A program made the translations under genes and the position numbers. Below, in pieces: positions 18,303 through 27,085 of a stretch of 64,000 nt of DNA (its first letter is position 1; each line of letters opens with the position of its first letter). A model generated the notes under the pieces. It did not search any database. It worked only from the letters and a program-made list of their open reading frames with translations, and had not been told where the DNA came from. Source of the stretch: Caloramator mitchellensis (lineage in GTDB: Bacteria > Bacillota > Clostridia > Clostridiales > Caloramatoraceae); the NCBI RefSeq assembly GCF_001440545.1, contig NZ_LKHP01000001.1, positions 62,001-126,000 on the forward strand. The letters are read 5' to 3'.

Positions 18303-19747
18303 CTGCTAGGATGTAAACTTTTCGGCTCTATAAGTATATTCTTTAAAGGAGCACGTATAAAAGAATCAAGCAAATCAGTAAATCTAGAGGGAACAATAGG
18401 TGAAAAATAGGCTATTCCAAAGGATTCCATCTTTGTCAAATGAACAAGAAGAAAATAAAAACCTACAAGTAGACCATAAAATCCAAACATTTGGCCGAGA
18501 ATGAGCATTGGAAATCTTATAAATCTTATGGTTAATGCCATCTGATAGCTTGGTATTATAAAAGTACAAATTACTGTTATTGCAACTATAAACAAAGTTA
18601 CATAACTTACTAATCCTGCTCTGGTTGCAGATTCACCTATAACAATACCGCCAACAATGGCAAGTGTAGTGCCAATTGGATTTGGCAGTCTAAGTCCACC
18701 TTCTCTTAATATTTCTATTGCAACACCCATAGCAAGGATTTCTAGCAATGGAGGCAGTGGTATGTTCTGTCTTGATGAAATAATTAAACTCATGAGCTTG
18801 TAGGGAAAAAGTTCGGGATTATATATCAAAAGAACAAGGTAAATTGGCTCTAGTATCATTACAGTTAGTATAGCGATAAACCTCATTAGTCTAGAAAAAT
18901 TAGCCAAAATAGTTCTTTCAGAATAATCTTCAAAGCCTTGAAAAAATTCAAAGAAAGTAGCAGGTGCAATAAGAGCAGTTGAGGATTCAGAAATAAAGAT
19001 TGCAGCTTTTCCCTCAAGTAAATCAAAAACTACCTTATCAGGTCTTTCTGTGCTTTTAGTGATTGGGAAAAGATTATATGGTCTATTATCGATAAATTGT
19101 TCCAAAATACCTCCGGTTATAATTGCTGGAGCTTTTAATCCTGCAAGTCTGGATTTAATATTGGTTAAGACTAAAGGGTCTATTATGCCATCAATATAGG
19201 TTAGAGCAACTTCTGTTTTAAATTTATCTCCAATCATATATTTTTCTACCTTTAAATTAGGATTTTTAACTTTCCTCTGAAGCATTGTAATATTTAAATT
19301 TAAATTTTCAGTGAAGCTTTCCCTTAAACCATAAACAGATTTTTCTGTTGTTGATTCTTGAATTGAGCGGTATTTTTCACTTGCTGTATTGCAAATTACT
19401 GCGCTTTTGATGTTTTCTACTAAAACAACACATTTACCATTTAATAGCTCATAACAAATTTCGGGTATGGAATCGCTAACAGTTAAATCAGAAGCTAATA
19501 TGCACTTTTTCACTAAATCATCTATTATATTTTGATTGTTTATTTTGCTTCCCTTTTGCATTAATGGTTTAATAACTATTTCCTCAACAATTCCTTTGTC
19601 AGCAATTCCAGAAATAAAGAGAACAAAGCAAGGAATGCTTCCTAATATGGTTACTTCTCTTTTAATAAAGTTCATATTAGATGGCACATTAGACGATATC
19701 AGATCGATGTTTGCGTAAACATCATTTATAAGTCTTTCGCTGGGCAT
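18287..19747 (-). CDS. gerA: Spore germination protein, GerA family A subunit
   Basis: This 486-residue protein has the GerAA layout: a soluble N-terminal domain (about 1-280), then about five membrane helices. Signatures include ESSTALIAPATFFEFFQGFEDYSER and NIPLPPLLEILAMGVAIEILREGGLRLP (two adjoining blocks). With the B permease-like and C lipoprotein subunits it forms a germinant receptor in the spore inner membrane. It is the last gene of the gerB-gerC-gerA operon. An AGGAG site lies before the ATG. The germinant cannot be told from sequence. Confidence 0.92.
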   Translation of the reverse strand: MPSERLINDVYANIDLISSNVPSNMNFIKREVTILGSIPCFVLFISGIADKGIVEEIVIKPLMQKGSKINNQNIIDDLVKKCILASDLTVSDSIPEICYELLNGKCVVLVENIKSAVICNTASEKYRSIQESTTEKSVYGLRESFTENLNLNITMLQRKVKNPNLKVEKYMIGDKFKTEVALTYIDGIIDPLVLTNIKSRLAGLKAPAIITGGILEQFIDNRPYNLFPITKSTERPDKVVFDLLEGKAAIFISESSTALIAPATFFEFFQGFEDYSERTILANFSRLMRFIAILTVMILEPIYLVLLIYNPELFPYKLMSLIISSRQNIPLPPLLEILAMGVAIEILREGGLRLPNPIGTTLAIVGGIVIGESATRAGLVSYVTLFIVAITVICTFIIPSYQMALTIRFIRFPMLILGQMFGFYGLLVGFYFLLVHLTKMESFGIAYFSPIVPSRFTDLLDSFIRAPLKNILIEPKSLHPSRKSPK

Positions 19748-19758
19748 GTAATCAGCTC

Positions 19759-20844
19759 CTATCTAAACAATCTACCTGTAGATAAAAATTTAATTTTTAC
19801 TTCAACATTAATATTTGAATTTTGAAACTGCTTTTCAACTTCATCAGCTTTGTCTTTGCCAAGCTTTGCAAGGGCGTATTTTTGCAAATCATATATATCA
19901 ATTCCATAATTAGACTGGTATTTTTTTATTACTTCCTCAAGCTGTTCTTTAAGCTTATTAGAGTATTTAGTTTGAAGCTCTTCTACTTGTTCTTTTGATA
20001 GCTCGTCAAATTCATCAGAATTTTCTTCTTTTATACTGGCATATATAAGCACATGAATAGTATAATTGACTTTGTCATCTTCTATATCAACCTTGACTTT
20101 TCTTCTGCTTGAGCAAAATAAATCGAAGGATTTAGAAGTTTCCTTAGGGAAAGAGAGATAACCTTTTGAATTATCATTTCTTAAAAGATTAACATATTTT
20201 GCATCCTCCTCAGGAATAACGAGTAACATTTTATCTTTTTCAAATACTGCTATTCCGCTTATTTTTACGGTGTCCTTGTATTTTTCAATGTAGGGAATCA
20301 TAATTCTTCTTCCATCCTGAAAATACATATTAAAGAAATCTTTTATATTAGTATCTCTCTGTGTAAAGTTTGCCTCAAAGGAACTTCTTGCTAAATCCTC
20401 GATTTCCTCTGACATAGTTGTTGCATCCTTAGATTTCAAATTTAATATTTCTTCAGTCTTTTGTTTTGATACAACAACTGTTGTATTTAACTCTCTCTCC
20501 TGATCCCTTAAGAATACATCTATTATATCTTCAATTCCAAACTTGGCTCTTTTTTCACTTATTATTAGAAGCCTTATAGTGCCTGGTAAATGTCTTCGTT
20601 TTGTAATAAGAAGCCTTTTGTTATACATTTCAAAAATAGATTTGCCGGTAGTTGTTATAACTTCCTTTGAAGTTAAATCTCCCTGCTGAAAAACTAAAAA
20701 TTCAAAGGAAGCTGATAAAGTTTCATTATCAGCTAAATCTTGACCAATACCTACTGTTATAGAGGTTCTTTCAATTGGAGCTCTATCATAGCATCCAGTA
20801 AAAAGGAAAGGAATTATTATAAGTAACAGATTAATTTTTTTCAA
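19759..20844 (-). CDS. gerC: Spore germination lipoprotein, Ger(x)C family
   Basis: This 361-residue protein begins with a lipoprotein signal: basic KKINLL, a hydrophobic run, and the lipobox LFTGC (Cys about residue 18). The remainder matches GerAC/Ger(x)C, including DLADNETLSASFEFLVFQ and a C-terminal domain with FDELSKEQVEELQ. TTG 20844 is favoured because GAGAGG is 8 bases ahead; GTG 20853 overlaps that site. It overlaps the end of gerB by 14 bases, so translation is likely coupled. Confidence 0.9.
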   Translation of the reverse strand: MKKINLLLIIIPFLFTGCYDRAPIERTSITVGIGQDLADNETLSASFEFLVFQQGDLTSKEVITTTGKSIFEMYNKRLLITKRRHLPGTIRLLIISEKRAKFGIEDIIDVFLRDQERELNTTVVVSKQKTEEILNLKSKDATTMSEEIEDLARSSFEANFTQRDTNIKDFFNMYFQDGRRIMIPYIEKYKDTVKISGIAVFEKDKMLLVIPEEDAKYVNLLRNDNSKGYLSFPKETSKSFDLFCSSRRKVKVDIEDDKVNYTIHVLIYASIKEENSDEFDELSKEQVEELQTKYSNKLKEQLEEVIKKYQSNYGIDIYDLQKYALAKLGKDKADEVEKQFQNSNINVEVKIKFLSTGRLFR

Positions 20845-21916
20845 CTTTGGCACCTCTCTTAAAAAAACTTAAGAATAATGTAATGGTAGTCCAAATAAGT
20901 ATTATAACTACTAAAACAGGCATTGCCTTGTCTATAATATTACTTCTGTTATATTCAGGAACAAGCATCGTGCTAATAAATATAACTAATAATGATAAAT
21001 AAAGACTACATCTTTGCAGAGGTATTTTTGTAATCTGAGACATAGTATAAGACATACCAAAATTTCCGACTGCAAGTGTTTGGAAGATTTTGTTCCCCCA
21101 AAGAAAAAGGAATAAAGGCTCAAAATTAGAAAGAACTGAAAGTTCAGCACCAGATACTAAATATAAAAGTGGATAATGAAGTTTTGAAGTTAATCTCCAG
21201 CCGCAATAATTGATTGTAAAAAGAACTGTTATAGTATAAAGTGCTATTGTAAAAATTGAACCTATTATACCAGATGATAAAACCTTTTTCGTATCGGTAA
21301 CAAATGGGATGACCAAAAAACATATTTCAACTCCTGAATATGAAAAAAAAGTGCTTGGAACTGCTTTAAGTATGGAATTAAAACTGCTAAACAGTGGTAG
21401 TATATTTGTTGTGTCACCTTTATTTATAAAATATAAAGGGATTATTAGAATGAATATTGTCAAATAAAACATCAATTCAGCAAGCCTACCTACAGTAGTT
21501 AACCCCTGATTTACTGTAAAATAACTTAAAACAATTGTCAGTATAATTACAGTTAAGGGAGATAAAAATTTAACTGTTGAAAAAACAAGAACATTTGCAA
21601 ACCCTGAAAGAACAAATGTTTCAAATAATATGAAGTTTACTAAAAAGAATATGACAAATATATAGGATAAGAATTTTCCGTAAATCCTTCTGTTTATTTC
21701 AAGGAATTCATTAAAGTATAAATTTTTGTATATTATAGAAGCAGCAATAGTAAGATAGAGAGGATAAATTCCACCAATTAAAACAGAAATCCAGCCAGAT
21801 TGCTGAGCGTCTTTACAGACTCCTGACGCAAGTGATAGAATTCCAACTCCTATCATTGAGTTTTGAACAATAAACATATACTGGTTTTTTGTTATTTGGT
21901 TGTTATTCTTAAACAT
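20831..21916 (-). CDS. gerB: Spore germination permease subunit, GerAB family
   Basis: This 361-residue protein has about ten membrane helices and belongs to the GerAB branch of amino acid/polyamine permeases. The start QYMFIVQNSMIGVGILSLA is characteristic. ATG 21916 follows an AGGTGA site by the normal distance; an in-frame TTG at 21943 would add nine residues without a site. It is the first gene of the operon, so the order is B-C-A rather than the common A-B-C or A-C-B. Confidence 0.9.
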   Translation of the reverse strand: MFKNNNQITKNQYMFIVQNSMIGVGILSLASGVCKDAQQSGWISVLIGGIYPLYLTIAASIIYKNLYFNEFLEINRRIYGKFLSYIFVIFFLVNFILFETFVLSGFANVLVFSTVKFLSPLTVIILTIVLSYFTVNQGLTTVGRLAELMFYLTIFILIIPLYFINKGDTTNILPLFSSFNSILKAVPSTFFSYSGVEICFLVIPFVTDTKKVLSSGIIGSIFTIALYTITVLFTINYCGWRLTSKLHYPLLYLVSGAELSVLSNFEPLFLFLWGNKIFQTLAVGNFGMSYTMSQITKIPLQRCSLYLSLLVIFISTMLVPEYNRSNIIDKAMPVLVVIILIWTTITLFLSFFKRGAKVEKN

Positions 21917-22028
21917 ATAATCACCTAAACTTATTTTCTGCAAAATAAATGAAATTATAAGTAAAAAGTATAAGAACAGTTTAGAGTGAAAAAATAAGAT
22001 TATGAATTATTAAAAAGGGAGGTATACT

Positions 22029-22208
22029 ATGGCAAGCAACGAACAACTTAAGGCTGTTGCAAGAAGCTGCAGTTATTACAGAGTAGAAGGCATGCATAAT
22101 TTATTAACATATCCTGAAAGAAGCTGTGAGAACTGCTTAAACTGGGATGGAAAGAAATGTAAGATAAATGTTTTTGATAACGTTTTGACGGGGTTAGACC
22201 AGACTTGA
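22029..22208 (+). CDS. Small four-cysteine protein of unknown function
   Basis: A 59-residue frame starts at an ATG 7 bases after GGGAGG and ends TGA at 22206-22208. A strong terminator follows, so this looks like a real single-gene unit. The protein is hydrophilic with Cys at residues 14, 33, 36 and 44 (pattern C-x18-C-x2-C-x7-C) and the segments SCENCLNW and GKKCKINVFD. The Cys layout suggests a small metal-binding fold. I do not recognise the function, although such short Cys proteins recur in clostridia. Confidence 0.75.
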   Translation: MASNEQLKAVARSCSYYRVEGMHNLLTYPERSCENCLNWDGKKCKINVFDNVLTGLDQT

Positions 22209-22220
22209 TTTAATAACTAA

Positions 22221-22265
22221 ACCCAAGGAAGTTTATATAATTGAACTTCTTTGGGTGTTTTTATT
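22221..22265 (+). terminator. Terminator after the small Cys protein gene
   Basis: ACCCAAGGAAGTT (22221-22233) pairs with AACTTCTTTGGGT (22244-22256) with one G-U pair. GTTTTT follows. Confidence 0.85.
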
Positions 22266-22402
22266 TATATTTATGTAGATAAATTAATTTAAAGTCTATT
22301 ATTGGGATAAAGAAGTATAGTATAATATACTATAACAAGCATATGAAAACATTTTTATAATATTTATCAGTTCTATAAGAAAAAATATTTGAGAGGTGTA
22401 TT

Positions 22403-22978
22403 ATGGTTTTAATAATCGACAACTTCGATTCATTCACATATAATCTTTATCATTATTTTTTAATATTAGGTGAGGAAGTTTTAGTAAAGGGCAGGGATGA
22501 AATAACAATAGACGAAATCAAAATGTTAGACCCTGAATATATAGTTTTATCGCCAGGACCAGGGAGCCCACAGGAAGCAATGTTGCCATTAGAAGTTATA
22601 GATTGTTTTAAAGGGAAAAAACCTATTTTGGGTGTGTGTCTTGGACATCAATGCATTGGACATTATTTTGGAGGAAATATAATTAAGGGAAAGAATCCTG
22701 TTCACGGTAAGGTTCACGAAATACGACATAAAAATATTGGTGTATTCAGTGAACTTAAAAATCCTTTAAAGGTTACAAGGTATCACTCTTTAGTCATTTC
22801 AAAGGATAAATTGCCAGAAGATTTGGAAATAACGGCAGAAACCTTAGAAGGAGAGATTATGGGAGTAAGACATAAAAAGTATCTTATTGAAGGAGTTCAG
22901 TTCCACCCAGAAGCAATTTTAACTGAACATGGAATTGATATGTTAAGAAACTTTTTAAGGAGTGGCAAAAATGTTTAA
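22403..22978 (+). CDS. pabA: Aminodeoxychorismate/anthranilate synthase glutamine amidotransferase
   Basis: This 191-residue class I glutamine amidotransferase supplies ammonia to PabB for p-aminobenzoate synthesis (folate pathway). The oxyanion motif SPGPGSPQEA (about residue 52), nucleophile Cys in GVCLGHQCIGHYFGG (about residue 79) and the His-Glu pair in FHPEAILTEHG are all present. The ATG follows GAGAGGTG. The stop overlaps the pabB start by 8 bases. No trp genes are near, so the pab role is preferred over anthranilate synthesis. Confidence 0.94.
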   Translation: MVLIIDNFDSFTYNLYHYFLILGEEVLVKGRDEITIDEIKMLDPEYIVLSPGPGSPQEAMLPLEVIDCFKGKKPILGVCLGHQCIGHYFGGNIIKGKNPVHGKVHEIRHKNIGVFSELKNPLKVTRYHSLVISKDKLPEDLEITAETLEGEIMGVRHKKYLIEGVQFHPEAILTEHGIDMLRNFLRSGKNV

Positions 22979-24302
22979 TGCAAAACTAAATTACATTGTT
23001 GATGCTTTTTCAGCCTTCAATGAAATAAAAAAAGGATATTCAATGCTTTTAGATAGCAGATTTAAAGTAAGGGACAATGGAGATTATTCTATTATAGTTT
23101 TTAATCCAAAGGCTACAATAAAATATATAAATGGAAAAGTAATTGTTGAGGATAAAGGAAAAATATATGAAAGAGTAGAAAATTTTTTGTCCGTTCTTGA
23201 TGAGTATCTTGAAAAGTATAAAAAAACGGAGTGTGAAACGATTTTTAATGGAGGGTTTGTAGGTTACTTTTCTTACGATTTTGGAATGGAATTGATGAAT
23301 GTTGAACTTAATAATATAAAAAAATCTAAAATTCCTGATGCCTTTTTTGGATACTACGACGAATATGTAGTTATAGACCATAGGGAAGGCTGCATGCATG
23401 TCTGTGCAGAAAATGAAGAAATAATTGACATACTTGAATATTTAAAGGATAAGGAATATATTCCAAATAAAGTAGATGAAATGCAATTGAATACCAATTT
23501 TACTAAGGAAGATTATAAAGAAGGAGTAGAGAAGGTTAGGGAATATATAAGGCAGGGAGAAGTTTATCAGGTAAATATTTCTCAGCAGTTTTATTCCAGT
23601 GGTATTGTAAATCCTTATGATGCCTATGCAATTTTAAGAAATAAAAATTATGGACCATATAATGCTTTTTTGGAGGTGGACGGTGGGTATATATTATCGA
23701 CGTCACCAGAGCAATTTATAAGAAAAAGAGGGAACTTTATCACAACAAGACCTATTAAGGGAACAACTAAAAAAAGCAACAATAAAGAAGAAAATGAAAG
23801 GCTAAAAACATTGCTTCTTAAAAGCGAAAAGATTAAATCGGAATTATTGATGATTATAGATTTGGAAAGAAATGATCTATCTAAAATATGCATCCCTGGA
23901 ACAGTGAATGTTGTTGATTTGTTTGAAGTGGAGGAATATGCTACTGTAAATCACCTTGTTTCAACTATACAGGGAAAGCTTTTAGAAAATATAAAATTTA
24001 GCGATATTATAAAAGCTATGTTCCCAGGAGGTTCAATAACCGGCGCTCCAAAACTACGTTCCATGCAGGTTATTGAGGAAATTGAAAACATGGCACGAGG
24101 AATATATACCGGGTCTATTGGTTACATCTCGAACAACGGTAATTTTGATTTTAATATTGCCATAAGAACAGTTGTAATTGATGATGATGGAATCCGTTAT
24201 AACGTAGGTGGTGGAATTGTATGGGATTCCGACCCCGAGGATGAATATGAAGAAACGCTTCACAAGGGGAGAGCTTTATATAATACATTTACGGGAAAAT
24301 AA
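22971..24302 (+). CDS. pabB: Aminodeoxychorismate synthase, component I
   Basis: This 443-residue chorismate-binding enzyme adds ammonia to chorismate to give 4-amino-4-deoxychorismate. The PIKGT motif (in TTRPIKGTTKKS) carries the Lys nucleophile that separates PabB from anthranilate synthase TrpE. MFPGGSITGAPKLRSM and GSIGYISNNGNFDFNIAIRT are core motifs. ATG 22971 is 8 bases after AAGGAG (22957-22962); the GTG at 22962 is on that site. It overlaps pabA and is 27 bp from pabC, so the three form one operon. Confidence 0.94.
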   Translation: MFNAKLNYIVDAFSAFNEIKKGYSMLLDSRFKVRDNGDYSIIVFNPKATIKYINGKVIVEDKGKIYERVENFLSVLDEYLEKYKKTECETIFNGGFVGYFSYDFGMELMNVELNNIKKSKIPDAFFGYYDEYVVIDHREGCMHVCAENEEIIDILEYLKDKEYIPNKVDEMQLNTNFTKEDYKEGVEKVREYIRQGEVYQVNISQQFYSSGIVNPYDAYAILRNKNYGPYNAFLEVDGGYILSTSPEQFIRKRGNFITTRPIKGTTKKSNNKEENERLKTLLLKSEKIKSELLMIIDLERNDLSKICIPGTVNVVDLFEVEEYATVNHLVSTIQGKLLENIKFSDIIKAMFPGGSITGAPKLRSMQVIEEIENMARGIYTGSIGYISNNGNFDFNIAIRTVVIDDDGIRYNVGGGIVWDSDPEDEYEETLHKGRALYNTFTGK

Positions 24303-24329
24303 CCTGTTATATATAAAGGGGAGTTAAAA

Positions 24330-25088
24330 TTGAGCAAAATATATTTTGACAACCAAATAAGTTTCGGATTACTTCCATTTGAAACTGTTTATTTTGACGA
24401 AAAAGGTCCCCACTTTTTATTAGAGCATTATAATCGATTAAGAAGGGCGCACAAAATTTTGAAAATGGAATTTGATTTAAAATTTGAGCAATTTAATAAC
24501 ACAATATTAAACGAAATATATAAAGTGGGTAGAGAATATGGAGTTCTAAAAGTAATTTATTATAATCATAATATATATGTTCAATTTAGGGAATTTAATT
24601 ATGCTCAAAAGCATATTGACAAAGGCATTATATTACATAAATCAAGAAGTATAAAGGACAGTAAGAACATATTAAATTATTTAAAAACATTTAATTATGG
24701 TTTAAATATAATAGAGGATAATAGAGCAAAGGGAAGGGGTTATGATTCTGCGATTTTTTTAAATGAAAAGGGGTTTGTATGTGAGACAACCTATGCAAAT
24801 ATTTTTTTTGTTAAGAATGGAAAAATATTTACTCCCCACGTAAGTTGCGGAATATTAAAGGGAATAATGAGAGATAATGTAATTAGAAAATTGAAGAATA
24901 ATAGATACAATGTAATTAAAGGATTTATCAAATATGAAGAATTAAATGAATTTGATGAGTGCTTTATATCAAATTCTGTCATGGGCATACTGCCTGTCAG
25001 CAGAATAGGAAATATATCTTTTAATAAAAGAAATGTTTTTGAAATATTATCTAATGAGGATATATTTATGAGAAAATGGATAAAATAG
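24330..25088 (+). CDS. pabC: Aminodeoxychorismate lyase (class IV PLP enzyme)
   Basis: This 252-residue branched-chain-aminotransferase-fold protein converts aminodeoxychorismate to p-aminobenzoate and pyruvate. The likely PLP Lys is in YLKTFNYGLN (about residue 114), and the substrate/cofactor loop FLNEKGFVCETTYANIFFV is typical. The start is TTG at 24330 after GGGGAG. Being the third gene of pabABC it is assigned as PabC; by sequence alone a D-amino acid or branched-chain aminotransferase would be possible. Confidence 0.88.
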   Translation: MSKIYFDNQISFGLLPFETVYFDEKGPHFLLEHYNRLRRAHKILKMEFDLKFEQFNNTILNEIYKVGREYGVLKVIYYNHNIYVQFREFNYAQKHIDKGIILHKSRSIKDSKNILNYLKTFNYGLNIIEDNRAKGRGYDSAIFLNEKGFVCETTYANIFFVKNGKIFTPHVSCGILKGIMRDNVIRKLKNNRYNVIKGFIKYEELNEFDECFISNSVMGILPVSRIGNISFNKRNVFEILSNEDIFMRKWIK

Positions 25089-25090
25089 GC

Positions 25091-25142
25091 TTGAAAATTG
25101 TTTATCATATGCTAAAATATTATTAAAGGAAAATAATTTTCC
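25091..25142 (+). promoter_or_regulatory. Promoter and palindrome upstream of superoxide reductase
   Basis: TTGAAA (25091-25096) and TAAAAT (25113-25118) are 16 bp apart. A perfect palindrome GGAAAATAATTTTCC (25128-25142) lies at the expected start of transcription, right before the ribosome site. It may be an operator for an oxygen- or metal-responsive repressor; it does not match the PerR consensus I know. Confidence 0.5.
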
Positions 25143-25157
25143 AAAGGAGGTTGTGGT

Positions 25158-25541
25158 ATGGCAAAGGTTAAGGAAGTTTACAAATGTGAAATCTGCGGAA
25201 ACATAGTTGAGGTATTACATGGTTCGGGAGGACAGCTTGTGTGCTGTGGCAAGCCGATGAACCTTGTGACTGAAAACACAGTAGAAGCTTCTACAGAAAA
25301 GCATATCCCTGTTATTGAAAAGGTTGATGGCGGTGTTTTAGTTAAGGTTGGAAGCATCGAACATCCAATGGAGGAAAAGCACTACATTGAATGGATTGAA
25401 CTTCATGTGGATGACAAAATTTATAGAAGATACTTAAATCCAGGTGATAAGCCTGAAGCATTCTTCCCAGTTCAGGGCGAAAACATGTATGCAAGAGAGT
25501 ATTGCAATCTGCACGGACTTTGGAAGAGCATAATGGGATAG
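25158..25541 (+). CDS. dfx: Desulfoferrodoxin / superoxide reductase (two iron centres)
   Basis: This 127-residue protein reduces superoxide to hydrogen peroxide in the cytoplasm. Its N-terminal desulforedoxin domain has the centre I Cys: YKCEICG (residues 10, 13) and LVCCGKPM (residues 29, 30). Centre II residues are His in [19 protein letters not shown] and CNLHGLW, with the axial Cys in EYCNLHG. Both centres are intact, so it is a 2Fe-SOR. AAAGGAGG precedes the ATG. It is transcribed alone between a promoter and a strong terminator, as expected for a stress gene in an anaerobe. Confidence 0.97.
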   Translation: MAKVKEVYKCEICGNIVEVLHGSGGQLVCCGKPMNLVTENTVEASTEKHIPVIEKVDGGVLVKVGSIEHPMEEKHYIEWIELHVDDKIYRRYLNPGDKPEAFFPVQGENMYAREYCNLHGLWKSIMG

Positions 25542-25559
25542 AAAAATATATAATTTTTT

Positions 25560-25603
25560 AAGCCCTACAGGAATTTCGATTGAAGTTCCTGTAGGGCTTT
25601 TTA
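25560..25603 (+). terminator. Terminator after superoxide reductase
   Basis: AAGCCCTACAGGAA (25560-25573) pairs perfectly with TTCCTGTAGGGCTT (25586-25599), followed by TTTT. Confidence 0.9.
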
Positions 25604-25632
25604 CATGTTAAAAAATAAACTTTTAACTGATA

Positions 25633-25667
25633 TTGAAATATTTTTCAGTATATTGTAATATTATAAT
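25633..25667 (+). promoter_or_regulatory. Possible promoter/operator of the ArsR-mbx operon
   Basis: TTGAAA (25633-25638) with TAATAT (25656-25661) at 17 bp spacing, or the nearby TATAAT (25662-25667), are candidate promoter elements. An inverted repeat TGAAA-TATT-TTTCA (25634-25647) overlaps the -35 and could bind the ArsR-type regulator encoded next. The region is very AT-rich, so chance matches are possible. Confidence 0.35.
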
Positions 25668-25730
25668 ATAAGAATACAATAAGGGGGTATAGGTATTATA
25701 AACGATAGAAAAATACAGAAGATTTCAGAG

Positions 25731-25994
25731 ATGTTTAAAATACTTGGTAACCCAATTCGGGTATCTATTTTGTCTTGTTTACTTAAGGGTGATTCAAACG
25801 TCACAAGGATTCAAAAATGCCTGGATTTGCCGCAATCAACTGTTTCACAGCAACTTGGTATATTAAAAAACGCTGGTATTATTGAGGGAAACAGACATGG
25901 ATTAGAAATTATTTATTCGATTGTAGATGTAAAAACCATTGAAACATTGAAATTATTTCTTGCGGATAGTTTAGAAAAGGAGGGGATATCCTAG
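25731..25994 (+). CDS. ArsR-family winged-helix regulator next to the mbx operon
   Basis: From ATG 25731 the protein has 87 residues with the ArsR core: MFKILGNPIRVSILSCLLKG and recognition region DLPQSTVSQQLGILKNAGII. The metal motif ELCVC is absent. Two Cys (residues 16 and 30) remain and could be redox-active. The ATG lacks a ribosome site; an open frame extends upstream to ATT 25695, which lies 7 bases after GGGGG and adds IINDRKIQKISE, a normal first helix. Translation may therefore begin at ATT. The gene ends 52 bp before mbxA on the same strand and probably controls that operon (inference). Confidence 0.8.
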   Translation: MFKILGNPIRVSILSCLLKGDSNVTRIQKCLDLPQSTVSQQLGILKNAGIIEGNRHGLEIIYSIVDVKTIETLKLFLADSLEKEGIS

Positions 25995-26046
25995 CAATAG
26001 TTTTTAACTGAATTTGACTTTTAGTTTTAGTGTGGAGGTGTTATTT

Positions 26047-26523
26047 TTGTTAAATTTTATTTTTACATTTGTAAGTATGTTCTTTATATGGACAGCCCTG
26101 AGCTATCCACTTTCAAATCAAGAGATTGTTTATGGAACAATTCTATCGATTCTTATATCAATTCTTGCTCAATATTTTAGCAAGGAAAAAAAGCCATTTA
26201 AAATCAAGTCATTATTTTATTTAATCAAGTATTTTTTAGTTTTTTTAGTGGAATTAATCAAAGCTAACCTAAATATGGCTAAAATAGTTTTAACACCAAG
26301 TCTTCCAATTTCTCCAAAGGTTATTAAAGTTAAAACTAGCCTAACTTCATCTATAGCTAAAGCTATATTAGCAAACTCCATAACCCTTACCCCTGGAACT
26401 ATCTCAGTTGAACTTATAGGTGATGAACTTTTTATTCACGCTGTTGAAGGAGATAAAGTCCAAAATCCCGAGGATTTAAAGGGGCCTTTTGAAAAGATTC
26501 TAAAGGAGGCTTTTGAGTCATGA
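26047..26523 (+). CDS. mbxA: Mrp-type antiporter subunit E (MbxA-like)
   Basis: This 158-residue MnhE/MrpE protein has N-terminal membrane helices (about residues 1-75) and the family block LANSITLTPGTISVELIGDELFIHAVEGD. TTG 26047 is 8 bases after GGAGG; the longer frame from 26014 lacks a site. It is the first of 13 contiguous genes in the order known for archaeal mbx operons. Subunit E belongs to the Na+/H+ antiporter part of the complex in the cytoplasmic membrane. The symbol rests mainly on synteny. Confidence 0.85.
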   Translation: MLNFIFTFVSMFFIWTALSYPLSNQEIVYGTILSILISILAQYFSKEKKPFKIKSLFYLIKYFLVFLVELIKANLNMAKIVLTPSLPISPKVIKVKTSLTSSIAKAILANSITLTPGTISVELIGDELFIHAVEGDKVQNPEDLKGPFEKILKEAFES

Positions 26524-26768
26524 TGTATTTAATATTAGGCTTGTCATTGGTTGGACTTATATTAAGTTTAATCAGGATGATTAAGGGAGAATCAATAGAG
26601 AGCAGAGTAGTAGCTATTGACGTTTTGACGACAATAAGTGCAGCTATCATTGTTATTTTTGCTTTTATGAATAAAAATGGATTATTTTTAGATGTTGCAC
26701 TTGTTTACGGACTTTTATCCTTTGTAGGAGTTGTAGCCATTGCACGCTACTTAGAAGGGGGAATTTAA
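26520..26768 (+). CDS. mbxB: Mrp-type antiporter subunit F (MbxB-like)
   Basis: This 82-residue protein has three predicted membrane helices and matches MnhF/MrpF, with RMIKGESIESRVVAIDVLTT between helices 1 and 2. It overlaps the mbxA stop as ATGATG; AAGGAGG lies upstream. It is a small membrane subunit of the Na+/H+ module. Confidence 0.85.
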   Translation: MMYLILGLSLVGLILSLIRMIKGESIESRVVAIDVLTTISAAIIVIFAFMNKNGLFLDVALVYGLLSFVGVVAIARYLEGGI

Positions 26769-26769
26769 T

Positions 26770-27084
26770 ATGCAATATGTAGCATGGTTTTTTTTAATAG
26801 TTGGAGCAGCATTTTTGTTTCTTGCTGGACTTGGAATTTTTAGAATGCCAGATATTTTGAATCAGTCCCAGGCGGGAACAAAGGCTTCGACGCTTGGAAT
26901 AATTTCTCTTTTTGTTGGATTTGCGATTATGGAGACAGAATGGGCACCTAAATTAATTCTTATGGCATTGTTTTTCTTGTTTTCGTCACCCATTGCATCC
27001 CATGCAATATGCAAAGCTGCACTTAAAAGAAATAAAGCAAAGTTTGTATTAAAAGAAAATGCCTTTTTAAAGGAAGGTGAATAA
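26770..27084 (+). CDS. mbxC: Mrp-type antiporter subunit G (MbxC-like)
   Basis: This 104-residue protein has three membrane helices and the MnhG/PhaG signature FRMPDILNQSQAGTKASTLG, followed by ASHAICKAALK. It begins one base after the mbxB stop behind AAGGGGG. It belongs to the antiporter module of the complex. Confidence 0.87.
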   Translation: MQYVAWFFLIVGAAFLFLAGLGIFRMPDILNQSQAGTKASTLGIISLFVGFAIMETEWAPKLILMALFFLFSSPIASHAICKAALKRNKAKFVLKENAFLKEGE

Positions 27085-27085
27085 T

